64,000 nucleotides of DNA from Heliocidaris tuberculata (GCA_025618425.1 CM046845.1:33167277-33231276), one strand, 5' to 3'; positions 13,480 through 25,407 are shown, counted from the stretch's first letter. The notes: generated by a model from the sequence alone, not told the origin. Numbers and translations are program-made.

Positions 13480-13880
13480 TTCCCAAGGTTCATAATTCCG
13501 AAAATTAAACAGGGTTCATAATTCCTCAAATCAAATAGAGTTCATATTCTGAAAATGAAATAAGGTTCATAATTCCGAAAATGAAAATTGTTCATATTTC
13601 TGAAGGTTCCGAAAATTCCGAAAAATTATGTAGGGCCCTTTTTCATTTTCTGAATTATGAACCCTATTTCATTTTCGAAATTACGAACCTTCGGAATAAC
13701 GAACCTTCGGAGTAATGCATCAAAATATGTTCTGAATTATGAACCCTATTTCATTTTCGGAATTTCGGAACCCCCTGCTATGGAAAATTTGCGTTTCGGA
13801 ATTACGAACCTTCGGAATTATCAAGGAGGTACCTCCTTGGAGTTATGAGCCTCCGGAATAACAAACCTTCGGAAAAACGA
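13480..13880. repeat. Inverted minisatellite built on a GGTTCATAATTCCGAAAAT unit
   Basis: From about 13486 to 13625 the unit GGTTCATAATTCCGAAAAT, followed by GAAAT-like bases, repeats with variation. From about 13650 to 13875 the same word appears mostly in reverse complement (ATTTTCGGAATTATGAACC, TACGAACCTTCGGAAT). The array can therefore fold back on itself. It includes a short palindrome, AAGGAGGTACCTCCTT, at about 13822-13837. I infer a foldback-type element with iterated arms rather than a simple tandem satellite. Confidence 0.6.
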
Positions 13881-14821
13881 ATACCCCCGCGTGTAGAGGG
13901 GATTGCCTCTGATAAATTATCTGAACAATAAACATATTTGTGGGGCTGAACACCACCTTTTAAAGTACTTGGCCGACAACAGAAAAATACTGCAGACACC
14001 ATTAGTTGGATGCTCGATGTTTATTATTTCACAAAGATGAAATATAATGGAAAACAGAAACCCCCTAGTCAGAATATGTCATACAAGTAAGGATAGAGAA
14101 AGCTACATCATCTCAGCTGTGCCCATCACCAAAACTATGACGCAACTGCATGGTAAAAACTCCACATCAGTCATGTCAGTGGCTACTTTTATAACTGCAA
14201 ATAATACCGGCTACTGGTGACAGCTTCATTAAACTTTCTCTCGTGTAGTGTACACGAACGTCAGATGTGCATGTGTATACCTAGCAGGGCCTTGCCTGAC
14301 ATGCAGCCACATCTATAAGGACTACTTTTATGCATATTTAATTATATTTCCTCCTTAAACTTATTCATTATTATATAAAAACATATGTATAATCTGCACA
14401 AGAATATACCATATTAACTTCATCATCTCATAAACAATTTAGGAAAAGTAAATGGAGGGACTACTTTGCCCTCGGAGTAAGTATACACAAGAACACGTGA
14501 CCTTTACAGTGATTAGGTTTCGGGGCCTAAAACGTACATCGACCACACCCGAAATGCTGTAGGGTGGTCTGTAAAGAAATAATAAAAAAGGAAAAATTTC
14601 AGTATTGTAAAGTCAAAAAGAGTTTAGACCACTACATATTTATGCAACTTCATGGCTTGAATTTTCAGATTTTTATTTGTACACTTTGTATCCTACAGGT
14701 TACCATGGCTACCAAGTAGAGATGATGAATATAGATTAACATCTATTATAAGTGTCATTATATAAAACTGATATTTGGCCTGATCTAAACTCTAGTAAGG
14801 CTATTGATTTTATTGCAAGCA
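13881..14821. other. Non-coding stretch
   Basis: No recognisable gene or repeat family. Confidence 0.4.
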
Positions 14822-14984
14822 CCAGGGTCCCGTTTCATAAAACTTGTTATCAATAAAAACTGTCACATTTCTATGACCATGATGACAAACTTGCTCTCAG
14901 CCAATCAGATGCGATGATTTCAATAGTTTAGAACAGTTATTGTAACTTCTTATTGCTAACAAGTTGTATGAAACAGTGCCCAGG
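14822..14984. repeat. GTTTCAT-ended MITE, copy M1
   Basis: This hairpin-type element starts with CAGGGTCCCGTTTCATAAAA and ends with the complement of CCTGGGCACTGTTTCATACA. Its interior contains the shared word CTCTCAGCCAATCAGATG. Three other copies are in this window (32588-32719, 44719-44860, 45411-45562), so this is a recurrent MITE family. The autonomous partner is not identifiable from the sequence. Confidence 0.75.
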
Positions 14985-16051
14985 TATACTAAAATCTTTG
15001 ATTTAGTTTATTTGTGACAGAATACTTTGGACTTGCCTATTGATATTCAAAGGGAATCTTGGAGACATGATAGTCGATTAGAATGTACTCAAAACAGCCC
15101 AACGCCATTTAAATTTGAAGCCTTTGTTCAGTTCGCACATAAACCCGAACTCCTGACATAGTTCTATCAGTATGTCTCTCTTTCTTTCTCTCTCGCCCTC
15201 TTTCTCTTGTCTCTCACCATCTCTCCCTTCCATCTTTCCTATCTCACACTACCTATCTCTTCCCCCTTCTCTCCCATCCCTCTCCCTTCCGCCCCTCTCT
15301 CTCTCTCCTCCTCTCACCCCATCTGCAAAATTCTATAACGATATAACCGAAGATGGCGACACACCAGATTTGTCACACACCCAAACTAACCCTATCATTA
15401 TACATGTATGCATAGTTCCAATAAAAAACATCCATGGTAAAGATGCTACTGTGACATCATCCTAAATTCAAGCTCCTTCTGATCTCAACATTCATCGCAT
15501 ATAAGCCATGCCTCATTTTGCACCTGCACAAAATGATAAACTTGATCATACCATACATGGTACAGACCTAAGATTGTAATTTTGACATCACACAATTATG
15601 AATGAGATATGGTATTATATGAAAGTTAAACTTATCACGACAAAATCATATTACTATCTGCATTTATGACTGCCAAAATTGGGAGATAAATATATGATTC
15701 ATAAATATATGATTCATAAATTTGATAATGACAGTGTATAGTGTGCATAGCCGATAGAAAAAAGAAACGATTTGACATTGAGAGGTCACACTGTCCATGG
15801 ACCTTCGGACTCTAGTGGCTTATTCATTTCAACATAGAAAGATATCACTATACTGCAAGGTGCACGATATATACGGATCGTTCACTGTCAAGTGCAAATT
15901 ACCTCTCAGTGATTCATACACGATCACAGCCTCTGTATGGGGTTCTGTGCTGTGCAACATTCCTCTCTAAAATGTAGTTTAAAAACGTAGTATAATGCTG
16001 ATATCGGTGTAGAACAGCTAACAGTGTGAATATTATTATTATAATTACAAA
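14985..16051. other. Upstream region of the sulfotransferase-like gene
   Basis: A pyrimidine-rich tract lies at 15172-15320 (CTCTC/CCCTT mixtures). An ATATATGATTCATAA duplication lies near 15690-15715. The gene's promoter should lie close to 16052, but I see no convincing TATA or initiator. The base context at the start codon (ACAAAATGGCG) has A at -3 and G at +4. Confidence 0.4.
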
Positions 16052-16307
16052 ATGGCGACTTCGAATGGCGGGGTAGAGAATCCGTCTCCAACGACAGGGC
16101 AAGCAAAGCGTGTATTCCTGTGGAGTCTCCCTCGCTCGTGTACTACTGTATTCACACGGTGTATGGAGGCTTTAGGAAGGCCGAATGTTGAGATCTTCTG
16201 GGAGCCTTATGTCTCTTGTGAATTCTATGGACCCGAGAGGAGGCATTTCTTCGCCAATGATAGCCCACACCTTCTCCATGACAAGTACACTTATGCCTAT
16301 GTCAGAG
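16052..16307 (+). CDS. Sulfotransferase-fold protein, exon 1 of 3
   Basis: First coding exon of a 284-aa protein assembled from 16052-16307, 17250-17459 and 18222-18610. The joined length is 855 nt with the frame kept throughout (introns both phase 1). Residues 21-34 read VFLWSLPRSCTTVF, matching the 5'-phosphosulfate-binding loop of P-loop sulfotransferases (SxPRSG/CST type), followed by WEPY. The enzyme class transfers sulfuryl groups from PAPS. Sequences of this subtype are often labelled 'branched-chain-amino-acid aminotransferase-like' in invertebrate databases, which does not match the fold. There is no signal peptide or N-terminal membrane anchor, so a cytosolic location is inferred. 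The start is chosen from the favourable context and from the P-loop lying about 20 residues in. The donor is AGAG|GTAAGT at 16307/16308. The substrate is unknown. Confidence 0.8.
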
Positions 16308-17099
16308 GTAAGTTTGATTGTACAGTATGTCTTTTGAATGGGTGCATGGTATTGACCTTGTGCTATACATGCACCGTTATAGAGCACATTTTGTATTAAT
16401 ATCGAAGGGTGCAAGACCTCGGAATATTGTTATGATTATTATGCATGTATAGGTCAATATATAACTCTGGGAACAGCGCTGCTATTGTATACAAAGGAAC
16501 CAGCGAGAAATACTATATACCCCAGACACATAATGCTATAAAGGTTACTATTTCAATCTTTCATATGGAATGTGTTACTGTCAAACACCTATAATTATAT
16601 ACCTTGATTCCCGGCACACAGACTTATCATGACGCAAATCGACAAAAGGGTATTGACACTGACTCCATATCATTCTTTTTCACTTTTTATGAACTATTAT
16701 AACATAATATTTGACTTTGGAACACTTCCAAGATAACATATTTGTTTTCCAGGGGTGGTGTGCGTGTATTTGGTATTACAACAGTTGCTTGGTTTGGTTC
16801 TTTACAAAATGAGTTTTGAGAATTTATTTATTGTAACATAATTATGTGGATAGGATATTTTTTTTCAATGTAGTTTGTATGCCGCTTGGTTGTATTATTG
16901 TACCAGTGTGAGTTCACAAAATTTACATTTTAATCAAGCTTTATACCTCATCTCAAACACTATATCTTAGTTCCTTTTTCGTGGTTTCTGTGAAAATAGT
17001 TACATGTATATTGTACAATGTACATTTCTCCCCAATTTTTGCTTTTGTTGCAAAATCTTAGAAAGACATAAGCATACTGATTCCTCTCTCTATATCTCT

Positions 17100-17144
17100 C
17101 CCCCCCCCCCCCCTCTCTCTCTCCCATTCTCTCTTTCTAATTAT

Positions 17145-17189
<45 letters not shown>

Positions 17190-17190
17190 A
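17100..17190. repeat. (C)n(CT)n microsatellite in intron 1
   Basis: A C-tract at 17101-17113 leads through CT repeats to a purer (CT)n block at about 17150-17187, which lies close upstream of the exon 2 acceptor and may act as part of its polypyrimidine tract. Confidence 0.85.
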
Positions 17191-17249
17191 TATCATCCTC
17201 ATCTTCATGTCGCCCTTTTCTCATGTTGCCCTTTTCTTATCTTGCCTAG

Positions 17250-17459
17250 ATTTCTTAGATGGTGACTTTCCTGGAGCCAAGCTTCTGTTTGCTAAGGACG
17301 TAACCATTGGTATCATGGATAAGTTTGAGTTCATTCCAAAGACCTACCGACATACGTTTCTCATTAGAGACCCTAGGAAGACGTTTCCCTCTATCCAGAG
17401 GCTATCAGATGGCCTGCCAGAAGCTCATCGCTTTAACGTTAAGAAAGAGTACGGACAAG
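17250..17459 (+). CDS. Sulfotransferase-fold protein, exon 2 of 3
   Basis: This exon is exactly 210 nt, entering and leaving in phase 1. It encodes residues 86-155. The acceptor is TCTTGCCTAG|AT; a second AG nine bases further on (after TTCTTAG, exon start 17259) would give the same frame with three residues fewer, so tandem acceptor use is possible. Residues 120-133, HTFLIRDPRKTFPS, fit the 3'-phosphate-binding motif of sulfotransferases, with Arg125 and Ser133 eight apart as in PAPS-binding enzymes. The donor is GACAAG|GTCAGA at 17459/17460, weaker than that of exon 1. The open frame runs on into the intron, but that tail (GQKKCLSS and onward) is intronic. Confidence 0.8.
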
Positions 17460-17689
17460 GTCAGAAAAAATGTTTATCTTCAATCTCGAGTTCATTAAAA
17501 TGGCTTTTATTTATGACTTTAGATTATTATATTATCGTTTTGCTCAACATAGATTGACATTGGGATTTTTTGTATAATCATCGAGAGTAAATTCAAATTG
17601 ACTTTGAAAAAGACGAAACTAAATGACTGGTTGATTCTTCCCATTATATCTCTTCCTGTGATCAATTATTGATACAGAATTAGACAAAT

Positions 17690-17850
17690 AATTCAGATTC
17701 AGATTCAGATTCGGATATTTTATTGTCCAATTGTAGATAAACAAATGGAAATTTACATTGTTCACATTATAGAAGGAGTACATAAAAGTTGGCAAAAATA
17801 AACAAGCTACTTAATATAGAAAAGCAGAAAATAAAGCTGTATTTTTATGC
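17690..17850 (-). repeat. LINE or SINE 3'-end fragment inside intron 2
   Basis: On the minus strand this reads from TTTGCCAACTTTTATG toward GGACAATAAAATATCCGAAT and then a GAATCT-type repeat (complement of CAGATTCAGATTCAGATT, 17692-17712). A short microsatellite tail after an AATAAA-like word is typical of the 3' end of CR1/L2-type LINEs or their SINEs. The body is truncated and its family is not identified. Confidence 0.4.
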
Positions 17851-18221
17851 AAATTGGAAATTGCTGGAATTTAAATGTCTACAAAAAAGTTTATCGAAAT
17901 CATGATTTTAGATTTGGTTGATTTTAATCCGAAATCATAATAAAGAAACAGAAAATGGAGTTGTATGGTGATAATAATAACACGATTGCAAGGACTTTCC
18001 AAAGATCAACTCAAGGGCAATTTTGATTCCCATTGTATTGCCGATAGGAATCAAGTTTGGATTATGTGTTATGTTTTTGTAATGTTCGAACATTTAAAAA
18101 GGTGTCGGACAATGCCAATTGCATTGCCTAAGGCTGATTTCTAGTCTTTGCAATCGTGTTTAATGATCACTGCTTTTTATAATTTTTCTTGTATCCTTTA
18201 TTTTCTTTCATGGCATTTTAG

Positions 18222-18610
18222 GATATCAGGAAATCTTTGATCTCATGCGATACATCGAAAAAACGTTCAGACTGACACCCGTCATTGTTGATGCAGACGA
18301 ACTGCTTTCCGAACCCGATCGGATACTCCCGATGTACTGCCGAGCGACGGGACTCGAGTATGACCCGAAGATGCTGTCATGGGGCAAGACCAACGTTAAA
18401 GGGTTAAATTGGCACTTTGCAGAGAGCATGCCTGCATTTGAAGAGATGGGACTCTTTGAGAATGCCATGCACAGTTCGAAGTTTAACCCCACTGCTGCTG
18501 GCGGAAAAGAACGTTCGTTTGATGAGAGTGGTTGGACACCCGAAGTTCGAGAATGTATCGAAGCTGCCCTACCTGTCTACCAGAGTCTATTTCAAATGAG
18601 ATTAAAGTAA
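18222..18610 (+). CDS. Sulfotransferase-fold protein, exon 3 of 3 (C-terminus)
   Basis: This terminal exon encodes residues 156-284 and ends at TAA 18608-18610. The acceptor TGGCATTTTAG|GATATC follows a T-rich tract and restores the frame as Gly-Tyr-Gln. The segment contains RLTPVIVDADELL, a helical YCRATGLEYDPKMLSW stretch of the kind that precedes the substrate pocket in this family, and a final EAALPVYQSLF helix. No stop or frameshift is present in any of the three exons, so the gene appears functional. The combined length of 284 aa is normal for cytosolic-type sulfotransferases. Confidence 0.8.
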
Positions 18611-19554
18611 ACAAATTATATATAAATAATATATCATGGGCATGTCATTGGTCATGTCCCGATTTTTAAAAAAAAGTTTATGTCGTAATAGTTCAGATGT
18701 ATAAAGAATTTGTACAGGTCCCGCCAATATTTGACGGATGCATTTATTTTTGTTGATGCATTAGATATCATGTCAAGATAAATGTAGATACAAAACAAAT
18801 CAAATGTTAAATGGAACTAATTAAATATTAAACTTTCACAATAATTAGACAATCTTACCTTCTGGCTATGATACTGAGTCACAAATTAATCTATGCCCAT
18901 GTCAGAACGACTGAAGTATAAGAGTAGCATTTTAGCATTTTTACTTCTATAAAACAATACATTTTCTTTGCTATTCTCGAAGCATATCAAGACTTGATAT
19001 TTGTTGATTTGATAAACTGTATTTCCATTTATAGTTTAAATAAAGTAAATAGTAACTTAATCACAGAGACCACCAGTACTCGTGATGGAACTATTTGCGT
19101 GTCATAGTGAAATCCATGCTAGTGAGCGTGTCACTTGGAAGTGCGCCATCTAGTAACCAGTGTGAAAACATTTTGGCGACAGAACTGAAGCCGCCGAAAA
19201 AAGAAAATGATTTGCTCAGGAATGATTAATTTGCGGGTGTATATCATTATATGCTTTTCTTTGATGAAATATATTGTAATAGATGATCTTTCTTCACAAT
19301 AAAAGTCTTTGTCCATTATATTTTGTCTTGGCAAGATCAGTGTATATGGTTTGATTAAACTATTCATTGACAAAGATAAACAGGACAACCGTTATTAACC
19401 CCACATTGTCAAACAAGTTCACAAAGATTACTCCAGTAAATAAAACTTTTGCAAAATAACTGATCCATTGTGACAATAATCACTGTAAAAGACATCATTT
19501 GAACATACTTTATTTGACCTCAAATAAAAATTTAATTTTTTAAAGTACATGTAT

Positions 19555-19555
<1 letters not shown>
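18611..19555. other. 3' flank of the sulfotransferase-like gene
   Basis: AT-rich sequence without coding features. It contains the probable 3' UTR. Confidence 0.4.
19039..19044 (+). terminator. Candidate polyadenylation signal AATAAA
   Basis: This AATAAA lies 429 bases after the stop codon of the sulfotransferase-like gene. The preceding 3' flank is AT-rich and shows no competing exact AATAAA that I noticed. No transcript evidence is available, so use of this site is inferred. Confidence 0.35.
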
Positions 19556-19603
<48 letters not shown>

Positions 19604-19604
19604 A
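19556..19604. repeat. (AT)n microsatellite followed by T-tract
   Basis: About 16 AT units at 19558-19588, then an uninterrupted T-tract to about 19604. Confidence 0.9.
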
Positions 19605-19679
19605 AACTTTTAACAGGAATCAGTTCTGTTCTGTTCATAGCTCACCGTCTCCGTCTTTACATCGTTCTGATCATTATTT

Positions 19680-20043
19680 TTATCTGTCTCAGTCTTTCTC
19701 TTTCTCTCTCCGTCTTTTTCTCATTGCCTCCCCCTCCGGGGGGGGGGGGGGGCTGATCTGATGTCACTCATTAATGACAATTTTCGAGCCTTTTTCCGAG
19801 ATTTTTTTTAACGTGTCTACTAAAAAAAGTGGGGGCTGCAGCTCCCCCCCCCCCCCCGGTTCCGCGGCCCATGTCTTTCTCTGTCATCTTTCTCCTCTCT
19901 AACTCTCTTCTTCGCCCTCTCTCTCTCTCTCCGTCTTTTTCTCACTCCTTCCCCCTCTCTCTCTTTATCTCTCTCTTGCTCTTTCTCTGTCGTCTTTCTC
20001 CCACCTAACTCCCTTCCCCCTTTCTCTCTCCGTATTTCTCTCA

Positions 20044-20085
<42 letters not shown>

Positions 20086-20250
20086 CTTTCTCTGTCGTCT
20101 TTCTCCCACCTAACTCCCTTCCCCCTTTCTCTCTCCGTATTTCTCTCACCCCCCCCCCTCTCTCTCTCTCTTTATCTCTCTCTTGCTCTTTCTCTGTCGT
20201 CTTTCTCCCACCTAACTCCCTTCCCCCTTTCTCTCTCCGTATTTCTCTCA

Positions 20251-20295
<45 letters not shown>

Positions 20296-20365
20296 CTTTT
20301 CCTGTCGTCTTTCTCCTCTCTACCTCCCTTCCCACCTGTCTCTATCTCTCTCTCTCTCTCTCTGC
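19680..20365. repeat. Polypyrimidine minisatellite, period about 104 bp
   Basis: The anchor CCCACCTAACTCCCTTCCCCC occurs near 20000, 20105 and 20208. Each is followed by TTTCTCTCTCCGTATTTCTC, then a C-tract, a (CT)n block and GCTCTTTCTCTGTCGTCTTT, so the higher-order unit is about 103-105 bp. Diverged partial units flank the three good copies (about 19870-19960 and 20290-20340). C- and G-tracts occur at 19738-19753 and 19842-19857. The 171-codon minus-strand frame (Arg/Glu/Gly-rich) is a by-product of the repeat. Confidence 0.8.
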
Positions 20366-22433
20366 CTATCTCATTATAGATAAACTCAATATAATCAAGT
20401 TAATTAAATTCAAATACATTTATTTCCAACTTTTCAATATGATTATACTAAGGAATAAATGAACAAATTTATGTACATGTATTTTAAACAAAAATATGAC
20501 AAAATATCGGCCCTTTGACTTAAGTTTCTTCCCTTATCTTTCTTTCATTATTTTTCAACACTTTTCATATTTATTTGTTTGTTAAACTCGAATTTTCATA
20601 AATGATATATAGGTTGGTATCTTGACCATCATATCAAACATGAACTTTCCACTATAGGACGTTTATTTCACAGGGAATCAAAGCATTCACATTTCAAGGG
20701 ATGGATTTTATTTTCCTTTCTTTCTCACAATAATATAATACAAATATTTACATTTGTACGAATCAGTATGGTTCATATCGTCGAATGAAATATTCACATA
20801 CAATATTTGATTTAAATCAAGCCATATTTTACAAACACTTTTATAGAAACATTATCCTGAACGTTCAAATGTTACCAGTATACAGTATACATGCATACGA
20901 ATTTAGGAAACTAGAAAAGAAAGTGTACTGGAGATTTTCGATTGAGGTAAAGTATTCGTTCCCTGTAAGCCTATGCGGCTGTTTATTTTTTCAGTCAGAT
21001 TTCAATCATCTACCAATTTATTTGCAATTGTATTTTATTCACAGAATGGTATCTTGGTATGTATGATGTAGCAAAAATGTATGGTTTCAAGCTGTGCTAC
21101 AAATTTCTTTTATTAAAGTGCAAATGAATGATTATAGACTTGCATATATATATCAATATATTTTTGCTGAATTTTGATATGTACCACATGTGAATGAAGG
21201 GATGACAAAATACCTTAGTAAACAAAACAACAAACAAAATCAATATGTAGCAACGATCAGGATCAACAGGGAACGGGAATATCGTCAAACAGCAAATCAA
21301 TTACTTACAAAACCGAATGAACCAATCATTTTGAAATTCATAATCGCATCCAAACGCAGCATACAATAACGTAGAAATAATGTGTATGGAACATAACAGA
21401 TCTAAACATTAAAAAAATATAAATAAACAGGGCTTCCGTTTATTTTCAAAAATGAATGTGGAAGAGACCTCAGCTTCTAATGAAATAGAAAATCAATTCC
21501 TGAGCAACTCCAAATAGATTCAATTTAACAGGTTCTTAAACCATTATACGACAAATGAACAACTATAATAATGAATAAGTCTGTCAAAGACCTTTTTAGA
21601 TAAGGATACTACTCGGTAAGGGGTAATACCTGTAATTATGCTCCTCCAACATGTTTCGACACAGACAACATCAAAAATACTCCAAATATAGCGACAAACG
21701 GAACCCCAAAGACACTTTTGCTCACTCTCTATACGCTACAGTGAGATGACATTTCAGTTTTTATGTGATCGGATTATCAATTTGGTATACCACGAACCAA
21801 ACCAACAAAGCCTGAAGAATGCTTAATTGAATCAGATCCAATTTAAACTGAAACATGTTTCTACTCCCTTTCGTCTTATCGGAAGTGGCCCTGGGATTGT
21901 TGACAGGTAGTTCAAGTAATATAATTTTGTAGATGCTTACTGACCGTTAAGAAATTGACTACCTCGACCCCCCTCCCCCCCCCCCCCCCCCCCCCCAACC
22001 TTCAGAGGCACTACTTTCTTCCCTTTACATACATGTATCATTCGGAGTAAAAACACTTTGGCAAAATCAAATCTTCAAGGCAAGGCCCGATTCACAATGA
22101 ACTATGAAGGACGCAATTGCAAATTCTCATATATAGTAGACATAATTGAGGTAACATATCACTCGAGAATTGAGCCATATATTTTTCTTCTTTCTAATGT
22201 AAAAAGTGGGCATGCTTCAAATAGGAAATTCAATTATCGGCTGTACTGCCTTGCATTCACTGACACTGCACGCACGTAAAGAATCGAAGTACAAAATGTG
22301 GTGTGTATTACAAATACTATCCAATACAGTCATGACAATGGTCACGCAATTACACGAAAACTATATTTTCAATGAATCACAGGCAAGAATGGAGGCACTA
22401 TGCATCTATGACCATTCATTTCGTTACTGTCGT
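20366..22433. other. Non-coding stretch with poly-C tract
   Basis: AT-rich. An interrupted C-tract lies at about 21969-21996. No gene is supported. Confidence 0.45.
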
Positions 22434-23022
22434 TAAAGGGCAATCCAACCTTGGTAATAAGATGATTTGTGTGAAAGCAGAAAAATAAGAAAAACAAGAT
22501 GGTGAAAGTTTGAAAGAAATCGGACAAAGACTAAGAAAGTTATAGATGTTTGAAAAATGAGATCACTACATCTATGCGAATCTCAAATTGGCAATTTGGT
22601 GAGTCAATTGTGACATTTTTGTGGACAACTCTCCCATTTGTCGTACACAAAAATATCATTAATTTGCGGATTTCTTCCAGGCGCTTTTACCCTCGGGGCT
22701 GTACTCAAAATATATTGGAGATATCATATTGTTTTAGGTCTTCATGAACAAAAAGATCCTACTGAGTAATGCATTTTGAAAAAAAGTGACATTTTAGTCA
22801 TTTTGTGTGTTAGAGCGAATGGGGGAGTTGTCCACAGCTACATCACAGTGACATTACCTACTCGGCCAATTTGAAATTCCCATAAGCATAGTGATTACAA
22901 CTTTCAAAAATTCATAACTTTCTTATCGCTTGTCCGATTTCGTTCAAACTTTCACCAATCTGCTTCTCTGATTTTTCCTTTCTTTCAAAGCAACTTGCTA
23001 TAAAGGTTGGATTTCCCTTTAA
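22434..23022. repeat. Foldback MITE with AAGGGAAATCCAACC ends, copy D1
   Basis: The left end (AAAGGGCAATCCAACCTT) and the right end (complement of AAAGGGAAATCCAACCTT) are inverted. The complementarity continues inward for about 150 bp through AGCAGAAAAAT/ATTTTTC, GGTGAAAGTTTGA and ATCGGACAA. A second, diverged copy of the same element lies at 41938-42504. The element is non-autonomous; its superfamily is not determined. Confidence 0.8.
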
Positions 23023-23160
23023 TGTTATTGATACGTAGACTGCTCTCGTTCGACGGAAAGAACAAGAAGAAGAAAATGAAAGGTGAATTATCAAAGTAGT
23101 AAGCTTTTGCAATGTATGATTACGAAGGAAAGATCATTTTAGATATAGCTGTCAAGACTG

Positions 23161-23245
23161 AAAGAGAATTAATTGTAGAGAGGGGAAAGGTAAAATTTAA
23201 AGAAGAAATAAATTAAATGTTAAAAAAAAGAGGAAAAAATGAGAG

Positions 23246-23285
<40 letters not shown>

Positions 23286-23624
23286 TAAAGAGCATTGGGG
23301 AGAGAGAGGAGAAGATGCTGTGAAGGGCCAAGACTAAACCCAACCAAGTATTACATTTTTAATGTACAAATTAAAATTGTAGCCCAAGCCGAACCCGATT
23401 AAATGAAAAATAATTTTCATTTTCACACGTATTTTGGCACAACCAACGTCAGATAAATCGAGATTGAAAGAGACTTGCAGAGAGGAAAATGTAAAATTAA
23501 AAGAAGCCAAAGATGAAATTAAAAAAGAGAAAAGAAAGAGCAAGACACTCTCACTTGTCAGATGCAGCAAGAAAGAGAGATAGAGATGAGGGATAAAGAT
23601 AGAGAGGGTTAGAAAGAGAGAGAA

Positions 23625-23668
<44 letters not shown>

Positions 23669-23683
23669 CGATAGAGAAAGAAA

Positions 23684-23715
<32 letters not shown>

Positions 23716-23935
23716 CGATAGAGAAAGAGAGAGAGAGAGAGAATGAGAGAAGAGAGTAAAGAGCATGAGAGGGAGAGAGAGGAGGAGATAGTGTGTTTGC
23801 GAAGGGCGAGGACGAAATCCAACCAAGCATTATATTTTTTTCATGTACAAAAAATGCAGCCCAAGCGGAACCCGATTAAATGAAAAATAATTTTCATGTT
23901 CACACCTCTTTAGGCACAACCGACGTCATAACAAA
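23161..23935. repeat. Tandem duplication of a GA-rich segment
   Basis: Copy 1 (about 23161-23445) and copy 2 (about 23462-23935) are aligned in order. Both contain GCAGAGAGG/GTAGAGAGG, an AAATTAAA-rich part, a GA microsatellite, AAAGAGCAT, a CGAAGGGC-like word, ATCCAACCAAG, GCCCAAGC and CGAACCCGATTAAATGAA. Copy 2 is longer because its GA block (about 23580-23790) is expanded. The Ser/Leu-rich minus-strand frames here are microsatellite products. Confidence 0.75.
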
Positions 23936-25407
23936 TTACCTATATTGATGTAACCGGTGTTAGTATTTATGAGGTAGACACGTACAGAATTTGTTCAAGT
24001 TTAAGAAATCTAACGATTTTATTTGTCATTTTGACGGTTGTGCTGAAAATAAAAAAGGTTAACAAAATATCACCTGCCTGCTTTTAATTCAACGCAAGTC
24101 TTTTTAAAACATGTGAAAGAGGGACTAAATCATTCGCTAAATTATACACAAAAGGTGGGAGTTGTTGCATTGTAACGGCAAAGAAAAGGTGTTATGTATG
24201 CAGTGCCGATTGGATTTGATATTATTGAAGATGCGAAATTTTCAGTTTGATTTTAAACGTGAGAATAAAAACAGGAGTGAAAACGCAAGAAGCGCAATGG
24301 CGGAGAAAATGCTAATGTTAAAAACAAAAACCTGAAAGGTTACAAAAACTCGGATCAAAGAAACATTAGAAGACGATTGCCAAACTTTTTAAAAGCATGT
24401 TATGGAAGGCAAAAGTTTCGTCTTCCCATTTTGAAATCAGTTATCAAGGACGATGAAATATATTAAGTATTCAAAAGCCCTTTCCCCACAACATATTGAA
24501 ATAATTCAGCTCTGATAATGTGCTCAAGTCACTCAAATAGTCCCACCTAGCCTTTAACAGTAACGACAACTATACTTTTCATGAAACGCACTATTTATGA
24601 CTTTTGGTGCTATGACATAATATTCTTTAAAGGTTGGTAATATTAGGCTAACCAATAAAAACAAACCCTGTGAGATTTGTTATCATTTTTCATCAAGAGC
24701 CTGCGCAACACACTCAGAATACAAAGAAATACAAAAATGACAAAAGAGGCAAAATAATCCTTCAACACAGGTGAGAGATGATATATTAATTTTCAATATG
24801 ATTTTCAAGCAGTTTTATTGAGTTCAGATAGTTTAAACTCTTTCATTTCCTACTAAAAACTTAAATAGTAGGGGCTACTTTTTATCATGAATATAGTTAT
24901 CGATTCGTTATTGGCAAGATGGGACTAGGCCTTCAGCTGAGTCCCGAATTTATTGCTGAAGGCAATCAAGGAATTCTTTCCTATACCAGATACTCATTTA
25001 CTTCACCTGGGTGGGGAATGGCAAATGTAGATCCGGATTTCTTACAAAAGAACATTTTCCAACTACTCGACTACGACATATCTACATTCACCGCAAAATT
25101 GGGATATGATAGGTGCTCAAAACTAAAGGAATTATGAATTTTATTATAAAACTTCTGTTTAACTTGTTGAAAGATATCGAAAATTAAGAGCATAAGTCCG
25201 AAGTCTGAAATACTGTAGCTTAAGTAATTAATTACCATCAAATTGCATATGGGTATGAATATTCATAGTTGCACTTTGAATTTATAGATTGGCCTACCGA
25301 TTTTCGAAAATTACGAAAGATATTTGTGCTTAAATCTGACAATTTAAACAATTGTATTGCTAGATACAGAATGAGGTTATCGAAAATATGACAGTTCTCA
25401 GCTGCGC
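23936..25407. other. Non-coding stretch, 3' flank of the PRRT-like gene
   Basis: No gene supported. A 72-codon frame at 24919-25137 (plus) has mixed composition but no recognisable domain. The last few hundred bases should contain the 3' UTR of the minus-strand PRRT-like gene. Confidence 0.4.

Noticed and set aside
19820..20335. 171-codon Arg/Glu-rich minus-strand frame with internal repeats
   Set aside because: By-product of the 104-bp polypyrimidine minisatellite.
24919..25137. 72-codon plus-strand frame with balanced composition
   Set aside because: No domain recognised, no splice partner, antisense to the 3' flank of the PRRT-like gene.
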